A stretch of 64,000 bases of DNA from Eremophila alpestris peregrina (Eukaryota > Chordata > Aves > Passeriformes > Alaudidae): NCBI GenBank assembly GCA_009792885.1, contig WMCF01000006.1:62001-126000 (forward strand). The letters are read 5' to 3'. Every line of letters begins with the position of its first letter. The stretch's first letter is position 1. The position numbers and the translations under genes are program-made. The notes under the pieces are model-generated. The model did no database searches. It had not been told where the DNA came from and worked only from the letters and a program-made list of their open reading frames with translations. Below, one piece after another: positions 49,812-63,030 of this stretch.

Positions 49812-51480
49812 TTGCAGTCCCAGAGTACTTGAGGTCAGAAGAGACCTCTGCAAATCAAGGCCACTCAAACCAAGGTCAGCTGGAGCAGGTGGCCTAGGGC
49901 TGTGACCAGCTGCATTTTGAATATCTATGAAGATAAAACTCTACACTTTCTGTGGGCAGTCCTTTATAGAATTTGACCATTTTTGAGACTAAGTTTTTTT
50001 TTTTTAATGATGTCTAAATGAAGTTCCATGCATTTTCATTTGTGCCCATTACTTCTTTTTCTTTGGTTGTGCACCAGTAAGGAGATTCTAGCTCCATCTT
50101 GTTTACACCCCCATCAAGTATTTACACTTACTGGTAAGATCCCCCAGAACCTTCTCTAGGCTGAGCAGAACCAGCTCTTACAGCCTCTCATCATATAATG
50201 GGTGCTTCAAGACCCTAATCATCTTTGTGTACCTTTCCTGGACTCTCAGTATGTCCATATCTCCCTTAAACTAAGGACTCCAGAGCTGACACAACACCCA
50301 GGTGTGTCTTAGCAGTTCTGTGCAGAGGGGCAGGGCCACCTGCTGGCAGTGCTCTGCCTGATGGAGCCCAGGAGGCTCTGCCTTTGTCAGAGGGACACAT
50401 TGCTGGCTTGTGTTGAACTAGCTGCTTACCAGGACACCCAGGTCCTTTTCTGAAGAGCTGCTTTTCAGCTGTTTGATCACAGTCTGTCCTGGTCTTTGGT
50501 ATTATTTCCTCACAGGTTCTTTGTTGATCTTCATGGGGTCCTTGTCAGCCGATTCCTCCATTTTCTTGAGGCCCCTCTGGTGGCAGCATATCCACCTGAC
50601 GTACCAGCCTCTCCTCCCAATTTTGTAACATCTACAAACTTGCTGCACTCTGTTCCATCATTCACATCTGCACTCTCTTCCATCGTCTAGGGGATTAATG
50701 AGGATGCTAGGCAGTATTTAGTAGATGCCATTATGAACTATGGGGTGCACCACTAGGGGCTGGCTTTCAGGCTGGTCTGAATTTCAAGTCACTGACCACA
50801 ACTCTGTGAGCTTGACAGTTTTCAGTCCAACTCACTGTCCACTTACCTAGACTATGCTTCATGGTTTATTGCTAGAAAATGCAGTTGCTTCCTTGTCTTT
50901 AGCTCTCAATTCCTATTCAGCAGCAGGCTTGCATTTTCCCTAGCTTTTCTGTTGTGGGTATACTTGTGGAAGTTCTGTTGCCTATAATCAGATTAAACTC
51001 CAGATTGGCTTTAGTTTTTCACAACCTCATTCTGGCACGCTCAAGCTGTTTCAGCATTTCTCCTGTCCCTGCTTCCAGCTCTTATTATTCCACCTCTTTT
51101 TCATGTTTCAGCATGACCTTGATCATCCATGGAGGCTGCCTGCCACCTGCACTTGACTTCTTGCTTTTTAGGAATGGACTAATTTTGACCTTGGAAGAGG
51201 TGATCCTTGAAAGTCAACAATGTCTTGGACAAATCTTTGCTCCAGGATGATATCCCATTAAGTTCTTCCAAGAAGATCCCCTAATAGGCCAAAGTTGATT
51301 CTCCCAAAATCCAGGGTTGTGATACTACTGTTTGCCATGTCCATCTTCTCAGGAGCCTGTTTTTTTTGCCATTTCATGGTCCTGCAGCCAAGGCTGCCCC
51401 CAGCCTTCACATTTCTGATCAGTCCTTTTTGATGAAGATCAGGTCCAGCAGAGCTGGATGTAACTAAATAATCCTCAGAC
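49812..51480 (-). mobile_element. Long antisense CR1 LINE copy (old, diverged)
   Basis: The CR1 3' end lies at the left: AGAATTGCAGTCCCAGAG, GAAGAGACCTCTG, GGAGCAGGTGGCCTAGGG, TTTTGAATATCTATGAAG. It continues through ORF2 in reverse (CTAATCATCTTTGTGTACC, CCAGGTCCTTTTCTGAAGAG, CCTCCCAATTTTGTAACATC, AACTTGCTGCACTCTGTTCC, TCACTGTCCACTTACC) to about 50875. From there to 51480 the match is patchier, but AAGAAGATCCCCTAATAGG and GCAGCCAAGGCTGCCCCCAG near 51270-51400 are again CR1-like, so the right part may be a rearranged continuation or a second fragment. All frames are broken. Confidence 0.82.
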
Positions 51481-52382
51481 ACAGGGGTTTTAAAGCTTGT
51501 CTGTGAAATTAGTTACATTTTCTTGAGCCACTGGTATATTTTGTTTGTTACTTTTTATTTTTCTTGAATGGATGAAAATCCACAGCACCATTCCCCACAA
51601 GTCTTGGTCCAGAAGATTTGTACTGCGGCCTGCTCTGTTTTTGTAGGTGCCATTGCATGAACATTACTTCTCTCATTATCATGTATTTCTATGCAGTAGC
51701 ACTTAGGGAAGCAGAGCCACAGTATAGTTATTCCTGGCCAAAATGTTTAACATTATTTGGAGACAATGTGGCCTTGATTGTGGAGCATGTGAGCACCATT
51801 TTTCTAAAAAGCCTTTTTAAAGATAAGCCAAAATTAAAGGTGTAAGGAAAATCATGTTTCCTCACCTTGCAGAGAGGTTAAGTTGGTTCTTTTGTCTTTT
51901 CTGTGTGCTTGTCACATTGATCTCTTCCTGGCCTGTTACCTGTGCCAGTAGGGACATGTTTTCCTGAAACTGGGCTTTGAGAAGAGACATTAGTACACAA
52001 ATATCTCAAGTCTTGCATCTGATCCTGCTTTTACCAGGTTTAGTTTGACTTTTTTCCCTAGACTTGAATTCTTGCCCAAGGACCAACCAATGTTTGGCTC
52101 TTGGCTTTTTCAGAAAGAGCTGGTGGTGATATAATCAGTTCCTTACTGTCAGTGTGTCACTTTTCAGATGGCTAGCACAGCAATAGATTAAAAACTTAAG
52201 TGGGTGGAAAACCAGCTTTAATTAATTAAGAGGGTTCATAATTATTTCTAATGTTACTGTTCTCTGAGGACATAGTCACCCATGAATATGCTGCAATAGT
52301 TTAAAAAAGACTGATTTCTCCATAAGAGAAAGATCATTTTATATAAAAAGCTAACCACTAACAGTCTATGTAGATATTTCCC

Positions 52383-52399
52383 TTTTTTTTTTTTTTTTT
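52383..52399 (+). repeat. Poly(T) tract (T17)
   Basis: A homopolymer of 17 T bases. Confidence 0.9.
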
Positions 52400-55300
52400 A
52401 TTGCAAGTGGATGTTGTTAGCATAGTTCATAAATGATGAATAACATAATCCTGCCTTTTTCTGCATTTGTCTCAACTCGTGGACCTCAGTTGAGTGGCTT
52501 TGGTGAAGCTGGGGACAATATTTGCCCTGGATATGTTCATGTGAGTACATTTGTTATTGATAAGAAGCTCCACTGACCATAGGGCAACATGGAATATTGT
52601 GTTATTCAGTATTATCCCCTTCCCCCAGAGCATTTTTATGACTGTCCAAGCTTTTGATCATGGTCTTTTTGCTTGATCAAGTTAACTTTCTGTGTCTAGA
52701 GGCTACAGAGATTAAAAAACTGATATCTCTTAGAAAATTAAGCGTCAACATTCATCTCTAGTATCTCTTCCTAGATCCGTGGCACTCCCTCTGGTGAGTA
52801 CTTGCCAGGAATGCCTTTCATGGGTATTTATAGCAGTATTTTTTTTTTTAACTAAATCTTTTATGATAGACTTTGGCTTTTGGGCTCATTTTTTATTCCT
52901 TATCTCTACGTCAGTTGCAGAAGACCTGTGACATGTGGTAAACCAGTGGAATGAGAAGAGTTTTCAGTTTCATATAGATTTACACAAGTTTTGAGGCTTT
53001 GTGCAAGTTTCAGAATATGATTCAAACAACTTTCTCCAGTATCATTATTGAGGTCTTCCAGATATTTCTTAATATATTCTGATAGTTTTTGGCTTCATAA
53101 CATATTGGTAATTTAATTTATCTAGCTAAAGAAACAGTCTGGGTGAAAATGAAGATTAGGTGCATGAGATATTGAAAATGCATCAGTAGGGATATTTCTT
53201 TAAGAAAAGAAGATAGATGAAAGGTCTCAAAACAGGAGGAGAGGGAACTGACTGACAGCTCATCCATCTGTGTATACTCCCTTGGGTGAAGATCTCTGAT
53301 CCAGAACACTGGGTCACTGAGATAGTGGTTTAAGTCAAACAAAGCTGACCAGTAAGAAATTTCAAAAGTTTGTTTCCCAAGTTGTATTGTCATTTCACTG
53401 ATATTCTTTCTGTTGTATACATGATGCCTGATATGAATTTCCAGATTTGGGCAGTTTCCCGGCACTAATAACTTGGAAATGTGCTTATCCTGAAGAAACA
53501 AATAGTCTTAGGTGTTTCTTGCATCATACCTGAGGGCCTCCCTGATATCTATTCATTCTACTGACCAGAACTACATCCCTCTGTCACCTGAAAGTAAGCA
53601 TATGCTCTCTTGATTTCCTGGGAGAATTTAAGCAAATGTGTAAGAGTCCATTACATAACTGCAACTTTAGCTTCTCTCAGAGTCTTAAGTTTTAGTAAAA
53701 GTAATGACTTTCCAAACTTACTATCATTTGTCATCATGTTTCTATGTAGTTCCCAGCCCTGGGAGGTCGCTCAACCTGATATTGTCATCCCATTCATTTA
53801 ATTGTATTTTTTTAATTTTTGGCTGTTGACTTCAATTTGAGCAGATCTAGGCCAAAAGATTATTTTACCTGGTAACATGGTAAAAATGCTACTTAATACC
53901 TGAATTACTTAAGGGATGAAGAAGCCTGTTTTTTTGTTTTCTTCCTTCAGCTAATTCATGTTGGTTTTCATTGTTTCTTCTCTTTATTTTATTATCTTTC
54001 TTTCTTCATTTGTGAACTTAAAATAGTTACAGTAAATACAGAAAAAAAAAAAAATAAAAGAACCCCTCATTACAAATGCTGCTGAGGTTGTAGCTCTCTT
54101 AGAAATACCTGTGGTAATTTTCAAGAAGCTGCAATATTTGGCATGCTGTGATGTGCTGTGTGTTATGATAGCTACCCTGCTATCAGTACTGAGATAGCTA
54201 ATTTAAAGATAGCTCAAATATGTTCCCTTGAGCTCTGGTGACTCCTGGAGTGTTGACTGTGAATAAGTACTCTGATTACACAGTGAATGAGTATTCTATA
54301 TAATATATGGGGTATACCCAACAAGATAATGGAAAATGGAAAAGGAAGAGTGCTTTTCTTTGTTTGCAGGTATTCAGTTTGACTGTAGGAAATGAAAAAA
54401 GTGAAGAAAATTATGTGAGGGAAGAGGACACCATCGTGATAAGAATTACTGTGTCTGTTTCTTCTTGTGAAAGGGCAGCATTAAAATTCAGACCATCCCA
54501 GCAGCAGGCACGGCCCCAGTGCCTTTCAGGAGCAAGGAAATGCAATTGAACAGTGCTTGCATTTGTCAGCAGATCCTGCGATGGGGAAAGGGGAACCCAC
54601 ATTAAAGATGTCAGCATTTCTGCCCTGACTTCAGGCTCCAGAATAGTGTATTGTCTCATAATTATTTCCTTTACATTTGATCCAGTGAACTTTCCTCCAC
54701 TTCTGCCATCCCACATCTGTTTTGTTGCACAGCTGTAACTGGTTTAGAGTCTTCATTATGAAAAGGAAACCTCTTTTCTTTCAAAGCAATCTGTAGTTTG
54801 GCAGGGAATAAAATGGCTACTTCAGCACTGGTGACAGAAAAATCTGCCTTTCATTGACAAAAATAACTTTCTCCAGACTCTTGTTTAGACACACTGTCTG
54901 CAAATATGTACTCTGAAGTACCTTAGGGGGTTAACATGTACCACAGAAACACAGTTTAATCTTTTATACTTTGTAATAATTTTCTTTACTGTGTTTCTCT
55001 GTGAATTCTTCTCCCTCTTATGCTGTAGTGTTTCATTCAATTTCATGCATTTCTCTGCTGCAATGCTGTATTGCAGTTTCACTTCTTTATCTCTTGCAAT
55101 AGAGCACTTACTTTTCTTTATAAATAATTTCATTTTCTCTTCTAGTATTTTTTTCAGGACCCTCATTTTCTATTCTGAACAGAAATTGTATTTTGCAGGG
55201 TGGTTTTACAATCCAAGAAGTTCTAGAAGCCCAGACCTGATCTGCAAAAATTTCAGGGTTTGTTACTCAGAAATATAACAGAAATAAATTTAGAGAGCAA

Positions 55301-57602
55301 AATGTTATTTGATGATCCAAACACAGTCAGCACAGCCTCTGAATGCTCTATTCCTACTCTCAAATCAGTGCAGAAAACGGGGACAAAACATATTGCACCA
55401 TTTTTGTCATGCATCCTGAAATATTTTTCAAATCTCTAGTGCCTTCTCAAGCTGCAGACTCAGCCTTTGGTGAGAGAGAACGTGAAGTTGCCTCTGGGCA
55501 GTGGGATGGCAGATTTCTGCAGCCGTTGTCTTCTTCAGCCATTCTGTCTCCCTCTGTTTTCCACAAGTTCACCTCAAGCCATTCAGCAGGGAATTTGCAA
55601 GCTATGAAACTGCATTATTGAGTTATGAAGTAACAACCTCATCACCATGACTTCAGCAAGGGCTTGTAAAAGGCAGCATCAGATTTACAAGCAGAGGAAT
55701 TGCCAGCTGTGTCTAACAGATGGTTTGCAATGACAGACTTGCTGGTAACTCAAGAAGGTAAAATTCTGATTAGGTGTTCCCTGACATTCTTTCTTTGTAA
55801 ATTATTAAATGGGTTAAAAATAAAGCCAAATACTTCACATGGAGCACTTCTGTTGGGGACTTAGTATTGCCCCCTTGGATGTGATTTTCTGCATTGCAAA
55901 TTAGCTTCCATGTTCTTTATTGTTTCTGCAAAAGCAGTCATGATGCAGAAAAATGCTGTTCTTCCTTGTCGCAGTTTGGTCACTGTCCCATATACAGTTT
56001 GTCAATTTTCTGTTCTTATGATGCTGCTTCAATATGACACCCAAGTAGCATGTTCAGTCTGTGGACTTGGTAGAGGGCTGGGGACTCAGCTGTCTGTCTT
56101 CAGAGGCATGTTGCTTCGCTCTCCAGGTATTTGTTAAGTCTAATTTTGAAAAAAACAGAGGCCACATTTTCATTTTTCTCTTTTTTTTTTTGGGGAGCTC
56201 ACCAGATATATGCAGTCTTTAAAAACTAACTGCCAGTGCCTCAGAAAGTTCATTAATTTCCCTCTCACTAGAGGCTGCATTTCATAGCATTTACTAGTGA
56301 ACTGTAAAACACTAATGAAGGCATGAAGCCAGTTTTTTTTTTCCTCCCAGAAGCATGAAAAAGGGTGAAAGACAATGAGATCCCTTATATCACCCACACA
56401 TATCAGACTGGGTATTTGGAGTATCTTAGGAATTGTTCTAGGACACAAAAACTGTTAGTGCAGTCTGGACCTATTATCAAGGACAAGCTGGAACAGAGAT
56501 ATTGAGAGGGCTTTCCTATTCAGAATAGCTATTCCCCATTAACCCTACCAGGACCCTCTAATATTGCAGAAGGTGTTAAAAGGTATTTAGAGATCATTAA
56601 AAGATTAGGCATTTTGAAGGCACAGACTCATCTGCATGAACCTGGAGATCTTAGTAAGTCCATGGCTGCCTGCATAGACACTTATCTTTTAAAAATTAGC
56701 CCTGTAATATTTCAGTAGTCATGAAATGAGTACAAATTTAATTAGAAACATTGGGACTCCATGATAATACCATCATAATTCCTATCATTTTGCCTGATTG
56801 CATGAAATCCTGTAGCTCATGGGAGAGTGGGATGTTGCCTCATTTTGGCACAAGTGGTGTTCTGGTGGCATGAGTCAGCGACAGTTTAAACAGAGACCAT
56901 GTCTGCTTCTGCTTGCTGTGACTGCCCATCTGTTTGTTCTCTATTATTTGCAATTATTTATCTCCAAATTGAGGAAATATAAAGATGGCTATTCTGGTTT
57001 TGTAATAATGGTATTCAAAGTCTGATTCCACACTATTCTGAAAATCATAGAATCCTGAGTGTAAAATTATACAATGCTAGATTACAAACAAAAATAATTT
57101 CAAGAAAAACACTGAATGCATAATGAACTTTGCTAAGTTAATAGTTGCTGACATTAGTGTTTGCCTGAAGGTCAGAGTGACACAATTCTGGCTGGACAGA
57201 GGGACACTGTGTATCATCAGAAGCTGGGGGTGGCATGGACATGTTGATGATGCCAGCCCATTGGTGTACTGAAAGTTAGTTAATTCTGAGGTTGCACAGA
57301 CCACTATAGTGATGCTCTCCCCAACGGGAACATTATTTGGAACATCAGAAGGGGAGCTCTTCAACCGGTGGCTTCAGAGGTGGGAGCTGTGAAACACGAA
57401 CAGGACAGTGATCCATGCTTAGGGGCACTGTGAGCATTGCTCATGGCCCCTTGGAAGTGGTCAGAGTGATTAGTTCACCTCTTGATGGATGCTTCGGAGA
57501 AAATGGAAGAAGTCTCCTCTCCTAACTGCTTTTAACCTTTGCTCCAGAAGTGCCTTTTGAATAGCAATCTCACAAAGCTAGTTTAACACATAAAATATCA
57601 TG

Positions 57603-57668
57603 GTATATATATAAAAAACAAAAACAAAAACAAACAAAAAAAAAAACCAACCAACCAAACCAAAGAAA
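57603..57668 (+). repeat. A-rich low-complexity block
   Basis: A short TATATA run followed by irregular CAAA and CCAA units and A11, ending in CCAACCAACCAAACC. A simple, A-rich, slippage-type repeat. Confidence 0.88.
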
Positions 57669-58112
57669 AGGAACAACTGTGTGAAAATGCATTAAGGGAG
57701 TGACATGCCTAAAAACATCATGTTATATTAATAACATTTCTCACCAGTGCAACATGAAAATGTGATGATACTTTAATCAGCTAAAATATAACTTTAATAC
57801 TTCTGCGTATCCCATAAGTGCTATGATACTCCTGGAAATAGAGAGAAGTTTCTGAAATTCTGAAGAAAAATAGTGAGCTGGACACTTTCAATTGCTCATT
57901 GTAACTTAACAGATTTTATGTGATGAAGGATGAGTCTTTTGCAGCCCTATCAGGTAGTATTGTCATTTAGTGGTTTCAAATTACTCCAGTAGCCTTTGTT
58001 GGCTTTGCAATTATTAATTATTGATAAGGATTAATTGAGATTTTACAAGTCTGTAGATACCATAGCATTCTAGTCAAGGGTTGAATTAAGAGATAAGGAG
58101 ATAATTGGTGCA

Positions 58113-58430
58113 AATCATAGAATCACAGAGACATTAAGACTGGAAAAAAACCTCCAAGATCAAGTCTAACCTGTGACCAAACGCCATCTCAAGTAGACCA
58201 TCACACTAAGTGCCAAATCCTGTCATTTCTTGAACACCTTCAGGCTGTTCAAGACTCCACCACCTCCTTGGGCAGTTTATTCCAATGCTTGTCAACCCTT
58301 TCAGTGAAGAAATTCTTCCAGATGTCTGACCTGACCCTCTGCTGGCGCAGTGTGATTCCATTTGCTTGTGTCCTGTGGCTGGTTATCTGTGGGAAGAGGC
58401 TGACTCCCACCTTGCTGCAGCTTCCTTGGC
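58113..58430 (-). mobile_element. CR1 LINE 3' fragment
   Basis: AATCATAGAATCACAGAGAC (terminus), ACACCTTCAGGCTGTTCAAG, CAATGCTTGTCAACCCTTTC, TCAGTGAAGAAATTCTTCC and AGGCTGACTCCCACCTTGCT form an antisense CR1 3' UTR. The similarity fades after about 58430. Non-coding. Confidence 0.86.
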
Positions 58431-61400
58431 TTTGTGCCAGGCTGCTTTTGCAAACGTGGAGGTTAAAGCTTGTTAGCTTTTGTACAAATTGATGAATGCA
58501 ATGTGGCCATGGGCCCTGCTGGGTTTGAATACAATTAGCAATAATGATGCATGCTGTTAAAACCTGACATTTATTAAGCACAGACTTTCAAGTCTGCTGC
58601 AGCTGTGGGCTCGGGTGTGCCCTCTCCCATGGGATGCATGTCATCTTCCTGAGCCTCACCAGCATTGGTGGGAAAGCAGGGGAGGCTGCAGGCACTACCA
58701 ACAGACCACTTCCAACTCTCTTTCCAAGACAGTTGTCAGGATCATGGGAACAGGAAGCTCAAATCTTCCCCCGGTCCAAAATTCCAGGTAGATGCTGAAC
58801 CCATGCCTCATTGAGTTAAAAAATTTGTTTCTGTCATTTAGTTTTGAAATTGTAAACTGCATTTATTTAAAGATTGTAAACATTTTCTACTGATTTTATC
58901 ATGGCTTTCGTTTCATATAAGACAATTCCTACTTTTTTCTTTCATTAGAATTTTCTCAGAAGTCCGTTTTATGTTGGCACATCAGAAAATGAGACTAGTT
59001 GTACTTCAAAACAACATTTCAAAGGTTTTATTGATTTTGGGTTTTTTTTCCAGAGAAATGTTTCGTCAAGGGCTTTCAGTGAAGTTCTTTCTTCAACTCC
59101 TCTTGTAATATACAGTGCTCTGAAAAGTCAAAATATTGTATTCTTAAATGATTAACCTTAAAGGGCAGAAGCATCAATGCCTGAAGAGTAGAATAAGTTG
59201 AGACTGATGTGTATTAGTTAGTAATGCAGGTTTTATGCAGGTTTTTCTACTTAGATTTACAGCATTTAGAACTATATCCTAGCAGGAGGCAAGATATGAA
59301 AGCAATTTTCAGTTAAAGGTGTCTTCTCTGGAACTACATGTTCAGCTTCTCAGTTTGTGTGGATGTGTGCATATTTTATTTAATATTAATGTACAAAATT
59401 TGAATGTTATAATGTGATCAGCACTTCATGGTGGTATTACTTTTTAAATTTTATACCAGATTACACTCATGAGTTGTATATGTTTAAAGGTACTGAGAAG
59501 AGTGAGAGGGAACAAGGGTAAAAAATTGTTCTGTGGGATATGAGATAAGGATTTTATTGTGAGTCTTATAGTGTCTGTTTGTATTACTGGAGATGAGCCA
59601 TGGAACAGTTATGCACTTTTCTTGGAGGAGTGCTGATAAACCCTTGTGTCACACCAAAGGGGAGGGGGTCTGAGGTGGAGATGGAGCAGGGAAGCTCCTG
59701 GACAAACAGTTACAGTGCTCTTGAAAAGTATCTGCGGGATTACTGTTCATATCCATTTGCTTTTAAAGCTACACTCGATTCACTTATATGGCCTGGAGTT
59801 TATCCTTTTAATTCTGTGCTTGGAGAGAGAGCTCAAATGCTGACCAGCATACCCCTGAGGGCAGGCACCACTCAGCACACTCCTGAGCTGGCTGGCAAAC
59901 CACCCACCATGCGGTTTGCACCACCCACCAACCACCACCCAGTCTGTTTGGGAAGGAGGGACTGACCCAGCTCAGGCCTGCTCACAGCCCCACTGAGCAT
60001 TCTTAGGAATGAGGAATGACATCTCTTATGAAGACATCATTCACTTCCTCCTTTTTATTTTCTTTTTTCTTTGTCTTTTTTTTTTTTTCCCTCAAGACTG
60101 ATGACTGTGCTACACTTTGACAGCTTGGGATGAGTTTTTCCAAGATTAATATCTGCCATAAGCCATATTATTTTAATTATTTTCTTTAGAAAAATGATGA
60201 CCGGAAAATGTCAGGAATTTCTGGGAATAAGGCAGGGGGGAAAAAAATCTTTTTTTTCTGATCTTGATAAATGTGTTGACTTTGAGTAGCTATAACTTCT
60301 CTATATTTTGACAAAGGCTTGAAATTTGTCAGGGCATGCTTGGTGGTTTGGATGAGGGGCTGAATCTCCTGTAAAGAAAAGTAGGTTTTGTTGTGCCACT
60401 TCTGCACATATCCAAGAGAAAACCTGTGTTGAGTGGATATTGCATGGAGCTCCTGTGAGTGAAGCCATGTGGAGCATCTCCTGGTTGAGGCTGAAGATTA
60501 ATTTCCCTGTGGTCACACCAGGGGAACACCTGTGGGGAACACAAGGCTATCTGTGCTTTCTGTGGCATCCCATCTGGCTGAGTAGTGTAGAATATTGCTG
60601 TCTTGTGTAAGGGAAGCACTGTATTTACCAATAGTCACCAGGAGGAAAGGACTGCTCAGGAGGGAGCTCCACAAATCTCCTCCTCCATCTCCAAGCAGTG
60701 GATGATGTGCTGCCTCGTGTCAGGTGTGTTGTCTCCAGCACAGGAACTGGAGTGTGCACCCGTGCATCATTGGCTTCTACAGCATTTGGGGTTTCTGGTT
60801 CACTCCTCAGAGACTCCTGACTCCCAAGGCATGGTACTCAGAATATCCAAAACTGGCTCCTGCCACTGAACCCAGCCAGCAGCAGTCACTGATGCTGGGA
60901 GTCATATTTTCGTGTGTGCCCTTTTTAAGTTTGTTTGTAACCTATGTGAGTGCTTGGTGGCTATCTATAGCTCGGTGTTTGAGGGTGAGGTAACTGATGT
61001 GCACTCCAGGAGTGATTATGGATGAGCTAGGCATTTTATCTCATGCGTGCAGATGAGTTTATTTCAGATGTAAAGAGTGATCACATGGTTTGGGGGCTGG
61101 CCACCACATTTATGTTAATAAAAAACTAAAAGACAAAGAGCCAAGGTTTGTGATGCCACAGCAACACCAAATGGTGGAAAGGGGAAAAATAAATAAATCA
61201 AGCCCTACTCTTTTTAGTCTCTTTGTTCCTCCTAAGTGTTGCTAGTTTTGGGAGGCTTATGGATAAGAAAAGAGAAGGAAGAAATCGGCAGTATCCACAC
61301 TTGTGCCACTCAGTGAGAACTCAGAAGCAAACCTAGTTCTCAAGAAGGAGTCAGAAACAATATATTTCTACAAAATCAGATAAAGTTGTCAGTGTTGTCA

Positions 61401-62319
61401 AGTACTGTAGTGTGCATCAGATTGTGTCAAGTCTGTTACAGGCATGAGTGCTTTCTCTCTGGTTTTGAGTTAGTGGAGGGGAAGAAGAAACTTGAAATAC
61501 ATGGTCTTGTCTAGAAGAAAAAGAATAGTGAATCTTTTTTAAATTTTTGGAGTTCCCAGTTAGGCATGATCAAAGTACTCCTAAGGTAGTTTAGCTCTCT
61601 GCTTCTCACTAAAAGGTAATACAAACCATACACTTTAAGCTGTGTGTGAGAAGCCCCATGTTACTCCAGTGAGTGCAGTGTATTGATAGCAGGGCAGGCA
61701 GACCAGAAAGCCAATTAATCTTTCCTGAAACCCCACTTGCTATTGTTACAGAAGCTATGTTAAGTTCTAGTAGCTGGTTAAAACTTGTGGCAGGGTTTCC
61801 CAAAGTCCTCAGCCCCCTTGGTAACATCAGATGCTGTGATGGTCCTGGTCAAGGTACCCAACTGTGATGAAGGAGACTGAAGCCAAGGTTGTTGGACCTT
61901 GCCCAGGTGTGAGCAGGTCCTCGGGGGATGGGAGTTGGTGCTCCCCAGAGTACCCACAGAGGAGCTGGAGAAACCAACAGCCCCATGCCCTCGCCTGCAG
62001 CCTCCTACTTCAGGGTGGGCATTGCCACACCAAACCAAGAGCATCCTAAAGTGAGATAATTCACATGCTCCTGCCAGCAGATAAATATCTTAATTAATTT
62101 GGAATCCATTGAATGGAAATGCAGCCTGTGTGACAGGTTTAGTGGGATTTTCAGCAGCAAAGATATGACCTTCTTCAGCATGTTCACATCCCAGTCCTGG
62201 TTCTGCTTATGTCACATTTCCCAAAGAAAAACCAGTTTTATCCTCTGCTATCAGTACTGTTGGGCATCTTGTTTGTCCTGAGTGTGGCATGAATGGAAAA
62301 GAAGATGAGGTTACTCTGA
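58431..62319. other. Intronic unique sequence, nothing recognised
   Basis: A T13 tract lies near 60076-60088, and a CACC-rich patch (CACCACCCACCAACCACCAC) near 59919-59938. ORFs of 60-121 codons look random. No repeat terminus or exon was recognised. Confidence 0.5.
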
Positions 62320-63030
62320 CCAGATGGAGTCCAGCACAAGCAGTGTCAGATTAAATTTACAAACTGTTAAGAGCAGTCCTGCGGAGAAGGATTTGGAGGT
62401 ACTGGTGGCTAAAAAATTAAAAATTACCTGGCAATGTGCACTCACAAGCCAGAAAGCCAGTTGTGCTCTGGGCTGCATCCAAAGCAGTGTGGTCAACAGG
62501 CTGAGATAATACTCCACCTGAAGTGCTGCATCCAGCTCTGAGGCCCTGAATACATAAAAAAAAAGCATGGGTCTGTTACGGCAGTTCCAGAGAAGGGCCC
62601 TGAAAATGATGGGAGGTGGAACACAACTCCCATGAAGATGGGCTGAAAGGGTTGGAAATGTTCAGTCTGGGGAACAGAAGGCTCAGGGGAAATATTACTG
62701 CAGCCTTTCAACACATAAAGTGGGCTTATAAGAAAGAGAGAAACTTTTTACTGGGGCATGTAGTGACAGTTCAAGGGACAATGGGTTTAAACTGAAAAGA
62801 GGGTAAGTTTGTATTGGATGTGAGGAAAATATTTCTGCAGTGAAGATGGTGAGATGCTGGAAAACATTGGTGAGAGAATTTGGGGATATCCCGTCATTGG
62901 TAATTTTCAAGGCCAAGCTGCCTGGAGCCTGGAGCAACCTGATCTAATGGCAGATGTCCCTGCCAATGGCAGGGAGATTAGACCAGATGGTCTTTGGAAG
63001 TACCCTCCAATCCAAACCATTCTAAAACAA
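62320..63030 (+). mobile_element. CR1 LINE 3' fragment including the ORF2 C-terminus
   Basis: An open frame at 62324-62509 preserves the CR1 ORF2 C-terminal signature (EKDLEVLVAKKL, QCALTSQKASCALGCIQSS), interrupted by a stop in place of the expected continuation. The 3' UTR follows in order: TTCAGTCTGGGGAACAGAAG, GTGAGGAAAATATTTCTGCA, TTTCAAGGCCAAGCTGCCTG, GAGCAACCTGATCTAATGGC, ATGTCCCTGCCAATGGCAGG, ending CCAATCCAAACCATTCTAAA. About 710 bp in + orientation. It is 5' truncated and inactive. Confidence 0.92.

Larger units (their letters stand above)
51481..58112. other. Intronic stretch with simple repeats, no gene
   Basis: About 6.6 kb of AT-rich unique sequence. Simple repeats: T17 at 52383-52399, A13 at 54042-54054, and an A-rich CAAA/CCAA block at 57603-57668. 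The ORF at 53118-53501 (minus, 127 codons) has no recognisable domain, no CpG-rich start and no splice context. Confidence 0.5.

Noticed and set aside
53118..53501. 127-codon minus-strand ORF with a protein-like mix of residues
   Set aside because: No domain, no repeats of the sequence elsewhere, and AT-rich intron context. Kept as chance; a protein search would settle it.
57044..57090. AATCATAGAATCCTGAG resembling a CR1 terminus
   Set aside because: Only about 15 bases match and the following sequence does not continue into CR1.
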